Shown in pieces: positions 1-8,721 of a DNA stretch of 22,797 nt. Source of the stretch: Promethearchaeota archaeon (GTDB lineage: Archaea; Asgardarchaeota; Lokiarchaeia; Sigyniarchaeales; SOKP01); contig JAUWZR010000011.1 in the NCBI GenBank assembly GCA_030615235.1, positions 1 through 22,797 of the forward strand. The letters run 5' to 3'. Every line of letters begins with the position of its first letter. The stretch's first letter is position 1. A model generated the notes under the pieces. The model was not told the origin of the DNA. It saw nothing but the letters and a program-made list of their open reading frames with translations, and searched no databases. The translations under genes were made by a program, and so were the position numbers.

Positions 1-12
1 AATAATGTTTTA

Positions 13-2295
13 TTGGTAATTTCTATCGTACGCTTTAAACTTACAAGAGTAAAAATAAAGGACTTAACTCCAATTATATTAGTCATGTTATTATTATTTG
101 TGTCAATAGCATGCGCTAATATGTTAATTCCGAGTTATGGAGTAATTCGAACAGAATTTAACATCCCAGAAGCATTAATAGCGATTCCTGATTCTTTCTT
201 CTTGTTATCTAGTGCTACTTTCGCTTTAATCTGGGGATATTACACTGATAGAATTGATAGAACAAAAGTAATTATCGCTGGTGCGTTCTCGTGGACATTC
301 GGAATGATGTTAACAGGTTTTTCCACAAATTTCGTAATTTTATTGATCTCAAGAATGGCTAGTGGCATTGGGTTAGGATGTGTTATACCTGTAGGTTACT
401 CAATAATTTCGGATGCTATCCCACCTGATGAGAGATCTGGTTGGTTTGGGACGCTTGCAGTTCTAAGTTCAATATCTAATGGAGTTGGTCAAGGATTGTC
501 TTCATTTGTAGGACCAATATTAGGTTGGAGATTTCCATTCTTTTTACTATCTGGAATTAGCATTGGAATTGTTGTTACATTATTTTTCGTTAAAATACCC
601 CAACGTGGAGCCAGCGAGAATGAGTTATTAGATATGGTTGAGATGAATTTAGATTATAGTTATAAAATCTCTAAAAAAGATTTAGGACATATTTTATCAA
701 AAAAAACCAACAAATACCTTATTATACAAGGATTTTTTGCTATTATTCCGGGCACATTATTAGTTTATTTTATGACTTCGATGCTTTTCACTCATTACTT
801 CAACATATTGCCTAGTGAAATTCGACTTCAAACCGCTACTATATTTGCTGGGTTATTAGGAGTTGGATATTTACTTGGAAACGCAATTATGTCTTATGTT
901 GGAGATATTCTATTTAGAAAAAACAAAAAAAATCGGACTCGGTTAGCTACAGCATGTATGATATTCAGTATTCCATTTGTATTATTAACTCTTCTTTCTA
1001 TTCAACCTATTGATAATACATTAGTTACTAATTTAAGTTATCCCGTCCCAATCCCAACAGAAGAGATTATTTCTTATGTTATAATGACAATAATTGAAAT
1101 ATTTCAACTCTATCCAAATTATATTTATTATTTTATTTTTGGTTTTATTGGAGCTGTGTTGAGTACCGGTTGGGTTTCAAATAAAAGCGCTGTAATGATG
1201 GATGTTAATCTTCCGGAGCATAAAGGTACTTCTACCTCCTTTTTTAGTCTCGCAGAACAAGTAGGGAAAGGCGTAACTTTATTGCTCTCCTTTACATTAA
1301 TATCTTTTTTTGGAAGTGTATTTAACATGATGTTTTTTGCTGTATTTCTCTGGGTACCATCAGCTTTATTATGGTTCCTAGCAGGTAAATCAGTAGAGAA
1401 CGATATGAATGATAAATCCAGAATTCTCTCTGAAAGGAAACAAGTAAATTTACTCGATTTTATCTTCGAATTAGAAATACAAATGGACAGAGCTACCCAA
1501 AAAGTGCAAGATTCAAAATATTATATACTAACAGATCAATCGAAGTTTAATAAGTTGCTTGATGAAGCAATAATAATACTCAATTACTGCGAAAAAGAAG
1601 GAGAATATAGGAGTATAACAAAAATCGAGAAAAGAGCTCGCAAATTAAATATTAAAGCAACCTCAATAAAGTCTATGGCGAATCAAATATTCAAAATTCT
1701 TAATGTCAAGGATTTATCAGCAAAGGAAATTGATATGCTTAACGAAGATTTAAGACAAATAATTTTGAAAATTGCGGAGGGTGAAATTAGCACTTTCGGA
1801 GATTTGCATATCTTTTATGAAGATGCTTATTTGAAGATAATTGAAGCTCGACTGTTAAGAAAAAACGATTTAATTAAGAGCAGAGGTAAAATCTTAAAAG
1901 CCATTAAAATCTACGAGAGAGTAAAGAATCTACTGAATGAACGTTTAGATGTCATTTTGAACAATTCAGAGCTATCGGACGAAGATAAATTTGTGTACGA
2001 TAAAGAGGAAGAACTTTTAGAAAAATGTTCGAAAGCTTTAACAGCAACAAATAATTTAAAAGATGAATTTGAAGGCATATTCGAGAAATTAGAAGAAAAA
2101 GGGATTATGGAAAAGGATTTAAGAAAAATCTCAGATTTGACATATGAATACCATGTTAATCTTTATGATGTAATTGTAGATACTTTCGGCCAAGATCGAA
2201 GAACGAAAGACATTATTACGGGAATTCTTGAAGAAATTGATGCGATCTTTGATGATTACGATAAATTAAAAGAGTTAGAGTTGAAAGTATTTTAA
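13..2295 (+). CDS. MFS transporter with ~300-residue helical C-terminal domain
   Basis: The N-terminal ~460 residues form a multi-spanning membrane domain typical of the major facilitator superfamily. The loop 2-3 signature (motif A, GYYTDRIDRTKV, residues 75-86) is clear, and a glycine/proline-rich TM5 region (residues ~157-172) resembles the usual MFS helix-packing motif. Substrate cannot be read from sequence. After the last membrane helix (~residue 457) comes ~300 residues of charged, helix-forming, probably cytoplasmic sequence with no motif I recognise; ordinary MFS proteins end within a few tens of residues, so this is a fusion or extension. The first start-type codon is TTG at 13, but the frame stays open to base 1, so the real start may lie outside the window. 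It converges with the small minus-strand gene at 2318. MFS assignment is firm; the role is unknown. Confidence 0.85.
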   Translation: MVISIVRFKLTRVKIKDLTPIILVMLLLFVSIACANMLIPSYGVIRTEFNIPEALIAIPDSFFLLSSATFALIWGYYTDRIDRTKVIIAGAFSWTFGMMLTGFSTNFVILLISRMASGIGLGCVIPVGYSIISDAIPPDERSGWFGTLAVLSSISNGVGQGLSSFVGPILGWRFPFFLLSGISIGIVVTLFFVKIPQRGASENELLDMVEMNLDYSYKISKKDLGHILSKKTNKYLIIQGFFAIIPGTLLVYFMTSMLFTHYFNILPSEIRLQTATIFAGLLGVGYLLGNAIMSYVGDILFRKNKKNRTRLATACMIFSIPFVLLTLLSIQPIDNTLVTNLSYPVPIPTEEIISYVIMTIIEIFQLYPNYIYYFIFGFIGAVLSTGWVSNKSAVMMDVNLPEHKGTSTSFFSLAEQVGKGVTLLLSFTLISFFGSVFNMMFFAVFLWVPSALLWFLAGKSVENDMNDKSRILSERKQVNLLDFIFELEIQMDRATQKVQDSKYYILTDQSKFNKLLDEAIIILNYCEKEGEYRSITKIEKRARKLNIKATSIKSMANQIFKILNVKDLSAKEIDMLNEDLRQIILKIAEGEISTFGDLHIFYEDAYLKIIEARLLRKNDLIKSRGKILKAIKIYERVKNLLNERLDVILNNSELSDEDKFVYDKEEELLEKCSKALTATNNLKDEFEGIFEKLEEKGIMEKDLRKISDLTYEYHVNLYDVIVDTFGQDRRTKDIITGILEEIDAIFDDYDKLKELELKVF

Positions 2296-2317
2296 TTTAA
2301 ATAATTTACCAATATCT

Positions 2318-2620
2318 CTAATTATTGAGAAATTCTGATTTTAATATTTCAGAGAAAGCTAACTTATCACTATTTATTAACTCATGTGTGTTGATTCCTT
2401 TCTTGTTATAAAAATCAGGACAATTATCATTTGAAAATAAATTAACAAGCAATATAAGACAGCTTTGGAGTTCTTCATCGTTGTTTTTATCTCTGTTGAA
2501 GTTATTCATGATTTTAATTAGGAGCTTGCTGAGCCATAGTTTATTGAAGTTTGATAGGTCATCTTCTATCTCTTTAGATTTCCTATTATAAAAATCTAAG
2601 ATATTGGCTACACAATCCAT
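2318..2620 (-). CDS. hypothetical small protein, 100 aa
   Basis: A short, Asn/Lys/Leu-rich, probably all-helical soluble protein that I do not recognise. It has no signal peptide, membrane segment or metal-binding pattern; its two cysteines (one mid-protein, one in a DNCPDFYN stretch) are unremarkable. The ATG at 2620 is preceded on the minus strand by AGGGG about 10 bases upstream, a weak ribosome-binding site, which is the main sign that it is translated. It is last in the run of minus-strand genes, separated from the one before it by 280 bases containing a perfect-looking hairpin, so it is probably transcribed on its own. It converges tail-to-tail with the MFS gene 22 bases away. It could be a spurious frame. 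Confidence 0.5.
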   Translation of the reverse strand: MDCVANILDFYNRKSKEIEDDLSNFNKLWLSKLLIKIMNNFNRDKNNDEELQSCLILLVNLFSNDNCPDFYNKKGINTHELINSDKLAFSEILKSEFLNN

Positions 2621-2653
2621 ATTAAATTTAACCCCTTACCCGCGTGAGAGTTC

Positions 2654-2695
2654 AAGAGTTACATTAATTTATGCTCCCGAAATTATGTAACTCTT
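2654..2695. repeat. inverted repeat / stem-loop, 16-bp arms
   Basis: The left arm at 2654-2670 (AAGAGTTACATTAATTT) pairs with the right arm at 2680-2695 (AAATTATGTAACTCTT). There is a single bulged T and a 9-base loop (ATGCTCCCG). It lies in the 280-base gap upstream of the 100-aa minus-strand gene and downstream of the 182-aa one. It has no long T-run on either strand, so it is not a standard archaeal terminator. It could be an RNA structure in the leader of the downstream gene, a processing site or a protein-binding palindrome. Confidence 0.6.
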
Positions 2696-2900
2696 TGTTA
2701 TTAAATCAACAAATACATGCTAATTCGGATATATAATATTTCCGATTGTTTGTTCACATGAGAAAAAGGAATTTCATTGAAAATTAGTTTGGTTCAAAAC
2801 ATATATGGAGGGGTTTAATTACAAGAAAAGAGTTAATTGTTATTTTCTTCAAATGACTTACAAAATCAATATTTTAAGTTATAGGAATATCAGGTTATAA

Positions 2901-3449
2901 TCAAGCTTCAATACTTTCTATGAATGTATCAATAGCTTGTTCAAGATCGACCAAGTCCTCGACATCTTTTATGTCACTACTAGCAATTCTGTTTAGAAAT
3001 TCTTTTAAGAGTTTTTCCTTCTGTTTATCTTGTGGGAATATTAAACTGCTTTTATAATGTTCATAGTCTAAGATATTAGTAAAAACTAAAAAGAGTATTT
3101 CGATGTGACTGTATTCAATCAAGCTATGAAGTTTATCTCTCGTAATGAGAGTTTGTGTCTGATCCTTATAGAATCCACTGAGGTCGTTATAATAATTAGT
3201 AATGCGAGCAACGTTATCCAACTGCGTCTGAAGAGCAGCCTGACTTATCGGAGAATCGTCTGAGTACATTATTTCAAAATAAGCATTAACAAAATCTTTC
3301 AATTTTTGAAGTTTCTGTTGGAAAACTCTTGTTTTGACTATTCGAGTAAACATAGGACTTTCTTTATCCTTATAGAAACGAAGTTCAAACTTAACTATCG
3401 CCAAGATATCGAGAAATAATTCCTTTATGTCAATGTTATCTCTTTCCAT
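2901..3449 (-). CDS. hypothetical helical protein, 182 aa
   Basis: I do not recognise this family. The sequence is strongly acidic and helix-forming throughout, without signal peptide, membrane span, cysteine pairs or nucleotide-binding motifs. Hydrophobic residues recur with heptad-like spacing in residues ~40-70 and ~105-130, compatible with a helical bundle. ATG at 3449 follows an AT-rich stretch without a Shine-Dalgarno, which would suit a leaderless or short-leader archaeal message. Neighbours on the same strand are a nucleotidyltransferase-fold gene 144 bases upstream and the 100-aa gene downstream; the gaps are too wide to claim an operon. The even codon pattern over 182 codons with no competing frame supports a real gene. 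Confidence 0.65.
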   Translation of the reverse strand: MERDNIDIKELFLDILAIVKFELRFYKDKESPMFTRIVKTRVFQQKLQKLKDFVNAYFEIMYSDDSPISQAALQTQLDNVARITNYYNDLSGFYKDQTQTLITRDKLHSLIEYSHIEILFLVFTNILDYEHYKSSLIFPQDKQKEKLLKEFLNRIASSDIKDVEDLVDLEQAIDTFIESIEA

Positions 3450-3593
3450 TTTACTATAAATATCTTCTTGAATCTTAATTTTTAATTTATATTTAGTTCT
3501 AATAACTAATATTCTAATTTTTTAATAAATTTAATTCTTAAGATTAGTTTTTCTTATGGAATCTAAAAGAGTTTTTTTACTATTTTTGGTTTC

Positions 3594-4583
3594 TTAATAA
3601 GTTAATGGAAAAGTATGTCTATCTATTATTTGATCTTTAGGAAGAGAACTTTTTTGCCTTACTTTTCTTTTAATAAGTTTCCTGAAGATTATCGCTTTCA
3701 TATGAATCCTTAAAATTCTGAGTGGGGAAAAAATCATAAATTTCAGATCGTTTATAGGATTCTTTCTTAATTCGAGAAATTTTGAATAAAAACGTTGAGC
3801 TTTTGCTTGATGCTTAGGGGATTCAAAAGAAATAAACCTCTCAGTAATTTTGTCTAGTAACTCTGAATCTTCGTAACAATAGTAGTTTGAAGCCTTTAAT
3901 GACCATTTAATTGCTTCTAACTGATATTTTATCGAGTTCAGTTCTTTTATAGGCCCTATCAATAACGCAAAAAACGATATAAAAAGATTCATAACTGTAC
4001 TTCTAAAAATCTCGCGAACGGAAATTTTGATTTTGTGTCTAATAGAATTTCTAAGATCTTCTCCAAACAAAATCGTGCTATTTTGAATTACATTCCCTAA
4101 AACGATATTTCGAGGAGCAAATATTGCTGAAAAAACGCGATTTACTCGAAAAATCTTATAAAATTTAGCTTGTTCCCAAAATTTTTGCCTAGTTAGAAAA
4201 TGGCTTACAAACATTCCTGTTGAATGCTGAATAACACTAAGTATTTCGCGTGTTAGATTTGATGTTGGTTCTTTAAAATTATGCTTAATCTCTAGTGCAA
4301 TAAAATACCTTTCCATTTCTTTAATATGCCGGTTTGAGACCCGATTTTTAAATATAAAAAGCAAATCACAATCAGAAACAATTGTATTTTCCATCTCTAC
4401 TTGTTGACTACCAAACAGAAGAAGGGATACGATTTTATTAATACCGATTTCCTTATTGATCAAAACAACAATATCTTTAATGTAATTTCGTGATTGCTCA
4501 TTTAATCCTTTAAGATTTCTGGAGATATGATGTTTTATTTTATCGTTTGTTTCGCTGGTTTTAATAGAATCTAAATCTTGCAT
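3594..4583 (-). CDS. nucleotidyltransferase-fold protein with unknown C-terminal region
   Basis: The N-terminal part carries the signature of the polymerase-beta-type nucleotidyltransferase superfamily: a hydrophobic strand leading to LFGS (Gly58-Ser59), then SDCDLLFIF with the metal-binding pair Asp71 and Asp73. A later acidic residue in a strand-like stretch (Glu97 in ALEIKH) may be the third ligand, but this is uncertain. The remaining ~230 residues are basic and helical, ending in an Arg/Lys-rich tail. They do not match the usual partners I know (HEPN, PAP-associated or KNTase C-terminal domains). Substrate is unknown; small-molecule or RNA nucleotidyl transfer are both possible. ATG at 4583 has a TATA-like TTTTTATTATA about 25-35 bases upstream. 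The gene follows the flavin reductase by 67 bases and could be co-transcribed with it. Confidence 0.75.
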   Translation of the reverse strand: MQDLDSIKTSETNDKIKHHISRNLKGLNEQSRNYIKDIVVLINKEIGINKIVSLLLFGSQQVEMENTIVSDCDLLFIFKNRVSNRHIKEMERYFIALEIKHNFKEPTSNLTREILSVIQHSTGMFVSHFLTRQKFWEQAKFYKIFRVNRVFSAIFAPRNIVLGNVIQNSTILFGEDLRNSIRHKIKISVREIFRSTVMNLFISFFALLIGPIKELNSIKYQLEAIKWSLKASNYYCYEDSELLDKITERFISFESPKHQAKAQRFYSKFLELRKNPINDLKFMIFSPLRILRIHMKAIIFRKLIKRKVRQKSSLPKDQIIDRHTFPLTY

Positions 4584-4650
4584 CTTTACTTGAAATATTA
4601 TTTACTATAATAAAAATGTAAAATGAAAATAAATATTTGATTAAAAAAAT

Positions 4651-6660
4651 TTATATTCGATTTCCGAGGCTATAACCTCGACTAATAGCTTCCAAAACAG
4701 TTTGAGGTTTTTTGGCGTCACCAAGCTTTTCGACAGGAATTTTTAAAGATTTAATCTCCTTAAAAAGAGAATCATTAGATTTAACACCTGCTGCATGATA
4801 AACATAGTCTACATCGTTGATTTGTTGTTCGTTATCGTTAGCATCAATGTAAGATACGTAATCCTTACCTATTTCAGTTACTTTTACACTGGTAAGTTTT
4901 TTCACTCCAAGATAATCACATTTATCTAAGAGAACCCATTTAGTAGTCTTACCTAATGCTGATCCTAATTTTGGTAATTGCTCTAAAACAGTTACTTTGT
5001 TCCTTGCTTCATGCATCATTTTCAATGCTACTTCTGGCTCTAGTGCTTTATAGTGTGTGAGAAAATTAAACGAATCAACGTCTAATGAACCATATTTTGC
5101 TATGTAGATTGCTAATTCTATTCCTGTAGCACCCCCACCAATAATTACGCTGTTTTTTCCTACTGGAGCATCACCACTAAAAACATCATTTGCCCAAAAT
5201 ACATTATCTCTTTCAATTCCCGTAATAGGGGGTTTAATTGGAGTGGAACCTGTTGCCACTAACACAATATCTGGATTCAATTCTTTAACTCTGTCGGTTG
5301 TTATTTCTTGTTGCAGATGGACATGAATATTATATTTCTGAATCCAGTAAGTATAGTTTTCAATTATCCTCTTAAATTCACTCCTTCCGGGTGGTATCCA
5401 AATTATATTTAATAGTCCACCTATTTTATCATCCGTTTCATATAAATGCACTTCATGACCTCTCATAGCCGCAACACGCGAAGCTTCTAATCCTGCTGGA
5501 CCTGCTCCAATTATCATAACTTTTTTCTTGAGCTCAAGTGGTTTTAGCTCAGTCTTAGCTTCTTTACCGGCTCTAGCATTTCTTAAACATGTTACTGATT
5601 GCATAGCAAAGATGGCATCAAAACATCCTTGATTACAGCCGACACAATGCATGATATCCCTTAATTCACCTTGCTTTGCCTTTTTAGGGAGGTAGGGATC
5701 CGCGATTAAAGTTCGACCCATGCATATGGCATCGGCTTTTCCAGCCATTAAAATCTGCTCAGCCAATTCAGGTGTGTTTATTCTATTGGAAGAAAATACT
5801 GGTATAGAAACGTGATTCTTAATATTTTCTGCTAAATATGAATAACACCCCTCTGGAACATCCATTGTTGTCTGAGGGGTTTTTGTTTCATGCCACCCTC
5901 CAGTTACATTGAGATAATCTAGATACACAGATAATCTTTCAGCAATTACAGCTTTTTCTTTATAAGTGTTACTTTGAGGGACAAAATCATCTCCAGAAAT
6001 CCTATAACCAAGAGGTATATCTTCTAATTTAGATTTCATTAACTCCAAAGTTTCTAAAGGGAATCTGAGTCGATCTTCTAAATCACCGCCATATTTGTCG
6101 GTTCTCTTGTTTGTTTTTGGAGAGAGAAATTGAGTCATCAAATAGCCTGCATTTGCACAAATTTCAACGGCGTCGAAACCAGCTTTTTTAGCGCGTAATC
6201 CTGCGTCAACAAATGCTTGCTGTTCCGTTTTAATATCTTCAAGAGTCATTTCTCTTGGAGTAGTTTTGCTAAATTTACTATATACAGCCGAAGGAGCAAT
6301 GGGTGTTTTACCAATTACAAAAGGCATAGTATAGGCACCACCATGATACAATTGAGCACACACCTTTACATCATCCCTCGCATTATGGACTGCTTGTGTT
6401 AATTCGGTTAAGACTGGTAAATAGTCATCATTCTCAATAGAAATCATCATTGGAATCCCTTTTGCATAAAGGTCTACGTAACATCCTCCTACAATAAGCA
6501 TTCCAGCACCACCTTTAGCTCTCTCAACATAAAAATCAATTAGCTGTTGACTGATATATCCATCACTAGCCATATTAAGATTAATCGCAGGCATAACTAT
6601 TCGATTTGAAACACTCATTTGTCCAATCTTAAATGGGGTAAATAATTTGAAAAATTTCAT
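4651..6660 (-). CDS. NADH:flavin oxidoreductase, 2,4-dienoyl-CoA/enoate reductase type
   Basis: A 669-residue, three-part flavoenzyme of the FadH / anaerobic 2-enoate reductase family. Residues 1-~335 are an old-yellow-enzyme TIM barrel (FMN). Tyr173 in AGYL and His257 in GGWHE align with the catalytic Tyr and His of E. coli dienoyl-CoA reductase. Cys339, Cys342, Cys346 and Cys358 (C-x2-C-x3-C-x11-C) bind a [4Fe-4S] cluster. An FAD-binding GAGPAG motif begins at ~385 and a second Rossmann motif, GGGATG, at ~508 binds NAD(P)H. An insertion with a HYKALEPEV stretch after ~530 resembles bile-acid and cinnamate enoate reductases more than FadH. Likely reaction: NAD(P)H-dependent reduction of an activated C=C bond by electron relay; substrate unresolved. 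The start has GAGG about 13 bases upstream. The cluster suits an anaerobe. Confidence 0.92.
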   Translation of the reverse strand: MKFFKLFTPFKIGQMSVSNRIVMPAINLNMASDGYISQQLIDFYVERAKGGAGMLIVGGCYVDLYAKGIPMMISIENDDYLPVLTELTQAVHNARDDVKVCAQLYHGGAYTMPFVIGKTPIAPSAVYSKFSKTTPREMTLEDIKTEQQAFVDAGLRAKKAGFDAVEICANAGYLMTQFLSPKTNKRTDKYGGDLEDRLRFPLETLELMKSKLEDIPLGYRISGDDFVPQSNTYKEKAVIAERLSVYLDYLNVTGGWHETKTPQTTMDVPEGCYSYLAENIKNHVSIPVFSSNRINTPELAEQILMAGKADAICMGRTLIADPYLPKKAKQGELRDIMHCVGCNQGCFDAIFAMQSVTCLRNARAGKEAKTELKPLELKKKVMIIGAGPAGLEASRVAAMRGHEVHLYETDDKIGGLLNIIWIPPGRSEFKRIIENYTYWIQKYNIHVHLQQEITTDRVKELNPDIVLVATGSTPIKPPITGIERDNVFWANDVFSGDAPVGKNSVIIGGGATGIELAIYIAKYGSLDVDSFNFLTHYKALEPEVALKMMHEARNKVTVLEQLPKLGSALGKTTKWVLLDKCDYLGVKKLTSVKVTEIGKDYVSYIDANDNEQQINDVDYVYHAAGVKSNDSLFKEIKSLKIPVEKLGDAKKPQTVLEAISRGYSLGNRI

Positions 6661-6771
6661 TTTAGTCTTATTTCCTCGAATTTAATGTTATTTAATTTAA
6701 TAAAGTAAAATCATCCATAACCAAATAAATTTTAACTTTTGGAGTATTTCAAAAAGAATTTAGAGCAAAAT

Positions 6772-7563
6772 TTAGCGGAAATAAGAATCAGAACTACGAT
6801 CTTCTTGAGGACCCTTCATAAATTGATTTGCTTGCTTTTTGTAAGAATCGATAATTTGTTCCATTTCTTCGATCTGCTTATTTAATTCATCGAAGTTCAT
6901 TTCAATATCCAAATATTCCATTAATAATACAACCAATGCCTTAGACGCTCGAGGGTCCAATGTCATCATAGGTAATGGTAAGGTTTCTGCTAATAAGCAT
7001 ACTCCAGGAGCAAATCCTTTTTGTCCCGCCCAAGCGGGTAAAATTCCGTTTGCTCCAGCAATCACACCACCCTCCATCAATGTAGTATTTTCAAATTTTA
7101 AGAACGAATCAATAATCTCTTGGTCTGTCCCACATACATGGACAATAGGCGCGTCTCTTATTCTTTCAGTTACCATCGCACCTGCACTAATATACATTTT
7201 AATTTTACTATTTGTAATTTTATCCATCTCTTCACAGAATTTCTGAGAAAAGTCAAATACTCCTTGTGAAGTCTGGGGTTGATAATTAGCTGTAAAAATA
7301 AAGAGATCAGATTTATTTTTCTGGTTTCTTGACTTATAATAGACTTTTGCTGAAGGAATCTCCAATTTACCTTTTTCAACATTTGATTTAGGGGGAAAAT
7401 CGAAATATTCAATGTTCAAGAACTCTTTGGCCTCGATCGAATCTCTAATCGAAGTTATCGCTAGTTTTGCAACTAAAGCAATCCCTGGCCAACCAATCAA
7501 AACAATTGGATCGTTTAAATCATCTGGATTTAACTCGAATTTCTTACTTATATTTATATTCAT
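6772..7563 (-). CDS. PAC2-family proteasome assembly chaperone homologue
   Basis: Matches the archaeal PAC2 (PbaA/PbaB-like) family. A first strand with IGWPGIALVAK (residues ~26-36 of the longer form) is followed by a central GAMVTERIRDAP region, a GGVIAGANGILPAWA glycine-rich loop (168-182) and AETLP-PMMTLDP, ending in an EEMEQI helix. Family members help build the 20S proteasome alpha ring or act as ATP-independent regulators. The protein ends in Tyr-Phe-Arg, which resembles the HbYX tail that docks in alpha-ring pockets, with Phe in place of Tyr. The longest frame starts at a TTG (7572), but the ATG three codons later (7563) is the better start. It lies 21 bases after the zinc-ribbon membrane gene, so the two probably form an operon. 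No proteasome subunit is in the window. Confidence 0.88.
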   Translation of the reverse strand: MNINISKKFELNPDDLNDPIVLIGWPGIALVAKLAITSIRDSIEAKEFLNIEYFDFPPKSNVEKGKLEIPSAKVYYKSRNQKNKSDLFIFTANYQPQTSQGVFDFSQKFCEEMDKITNSKIKMYISAGAMVTERIRDAPIVHVCGTDQEIIDSFLKFENTTLMEGGVIAGANGILPAWAGQKGFAPGVCLLAETLPLPMMTLDPRASKALVVLLMEYLDIEMNFDELNKQIEEMEQIIDSYKKQANQFMKGPQEDRSSDSYFR

Positions 7564-7584
7564 TTTATTCAACTTTTACTAACG

Positions 7585-8595
7585 CTAAAATTTTAATTTT
7601 TCTCCACAGTGTGGACAGAATTCGATTCTGTGGGAAATATATTTACCACAAAAAGGGCAATACAAACCAGAATTCAGATTTTTAGAAGCCTCTGTTTTAG
7701 AAGCTTCAATACCTTGTGATGATTGATAATAGGGTGATTGGTATTGAGTTTGTTGTTCTCTCTTATTTTTTAAGTAGACAAACAGAGAAGTAAGTAAGCA
7801 GATAAATAATGGAGTAAGTAAGAATTCAGGTAAACTATAAAGTAGATTATATATTATAATTGAACCGTAATTTCTCGTGGATGGATTGTACCATGAAGAA
7901 TCATATATTTGGAATAAGAAAGGATCAGCAAACAATTGGAAGATAAGATCGCAAATAAAAACAACTAAATTGCTAATTATAAAAATACCAATTATCTTCC
8001 AAAATGCTCCCCTTGCTACTTCTCGAGCTTCTTTTACAGGTTGAATTCCTTCTTCTGAATGATATGTGAATACGTAAAAAATATAATACCCATAAATGAT
8101 AATACTTGGAATATAAAGAAGAAAAGATCCTAATGCTATTCCTACACCTAATAATAGAACTACAAGCAATAATCTCCCATTAAGTGCGTTTTTTACTTCA
8201 GGAAAAAAGTTCGAAGGACTACCAGAGAATTTATTGAATAAATAATTGCTAACTAAACATATAGTAAATATATTGAAGATCGATGATGTTAAATTATTGA
8301 AAAACCCAATAGTGAGATTTAAAGTTAAGAATTCAAGCACGACGTTAAGATCGTCGTTAGTGAGGGTCATAGGATCTTTCTGTATAATAACCTCAAACGC
8401 TTGAGTTAAGGGGATTGATTGCCAGATCAAATCAGCAACTAATAAATTCTTAATTATTAACGAAACTATAAAAATTAAACCTAACGGTATAATTAAAGTC
8501 TTGTAGCTTTTGCAAAATAAATAAAATCCTTCAGAAATGACTTCCTTAAACGGTTTATTTAAGACGCTTTTCCGTCTTGGATACCCATCCGACAT
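7585..8595 (-). CDS. multi-pass membrane protein with C-terminal zinc ribbon
   Basis: A 336-residue protein with about six predicted membrane helices between residues ~33 and ~275. They include a long hydrophobic pair around VVLLLGVGIALGSF and a final LLTPLFICLLTSLFVYL. A polar Gln/Ser-rich linker follows, then a zinc ribbon with Cys313-x2-Cys316 and Cys327-x2-Cys330 (CPFC...CPHC). The architecture resembles archaeal DUF-type membrane proteins and the membrane part of some glycerophosphodiester phosphodiesterases, but no catalytic motif is visible and I cannot name the family. The zinc ribbon should be cytosolic and may bind a partner or nucleic acid. It is first in the minus-strand run, divergent from DUF2070 across a 126-base gap, and closely followed by the PAC2 gene, hinting at a shared role. 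Confidence 0.75.
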   Translation of the reverse strand: MSDGYPRRKSVLNKPFKEVISEGFYLFCKSYKTLIIPLGLIFIVSLIIKNLLVADLIWQSIPLTQAFEVIIQKDPMTLTNDDLNVVLEFLTLNLTIGFFNNLTSSIFNIFTICLVSNYLFNKFSGSPSNFFPEVKNALNGRLLLVVLLLGVGIALGSFLLYIPSIIIYGYYIFYVFTYHSEEGIQPVKEAREVARGAFWKIIGIFIISNLVVFICDLIFQLFADPFLFQIYDSSWYNPSTRNYGSIIIYNLLYSLPEFLLTPLFICLLTSLFVYLKNKREQQTQYQSPYYQSSQGIEASKTEASKNLNSGLYCPFCGKYISHRIEFCPHCGEKLKF

Positions 8596-8721
8596 AATTT
8601 TTATTATTCTCTTAGTTATTTATAATTTGTTAAAAAAAATATAATTTAAAGGTTTATTCTTTAATTTACTAGTAGTATACAAAAAATTAAGAAAAGAAAT
8701 AAAATTCTTTTAATACTTGTT

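Noticed and set aside
2805..2900. 31-codon plus-strand ORF starting in ATGGAGGGG
   Set aside because: Composition looks random, there is no upstream ribosome-binding site, and its GGAGG is inside the frame; not enough to call a gene.
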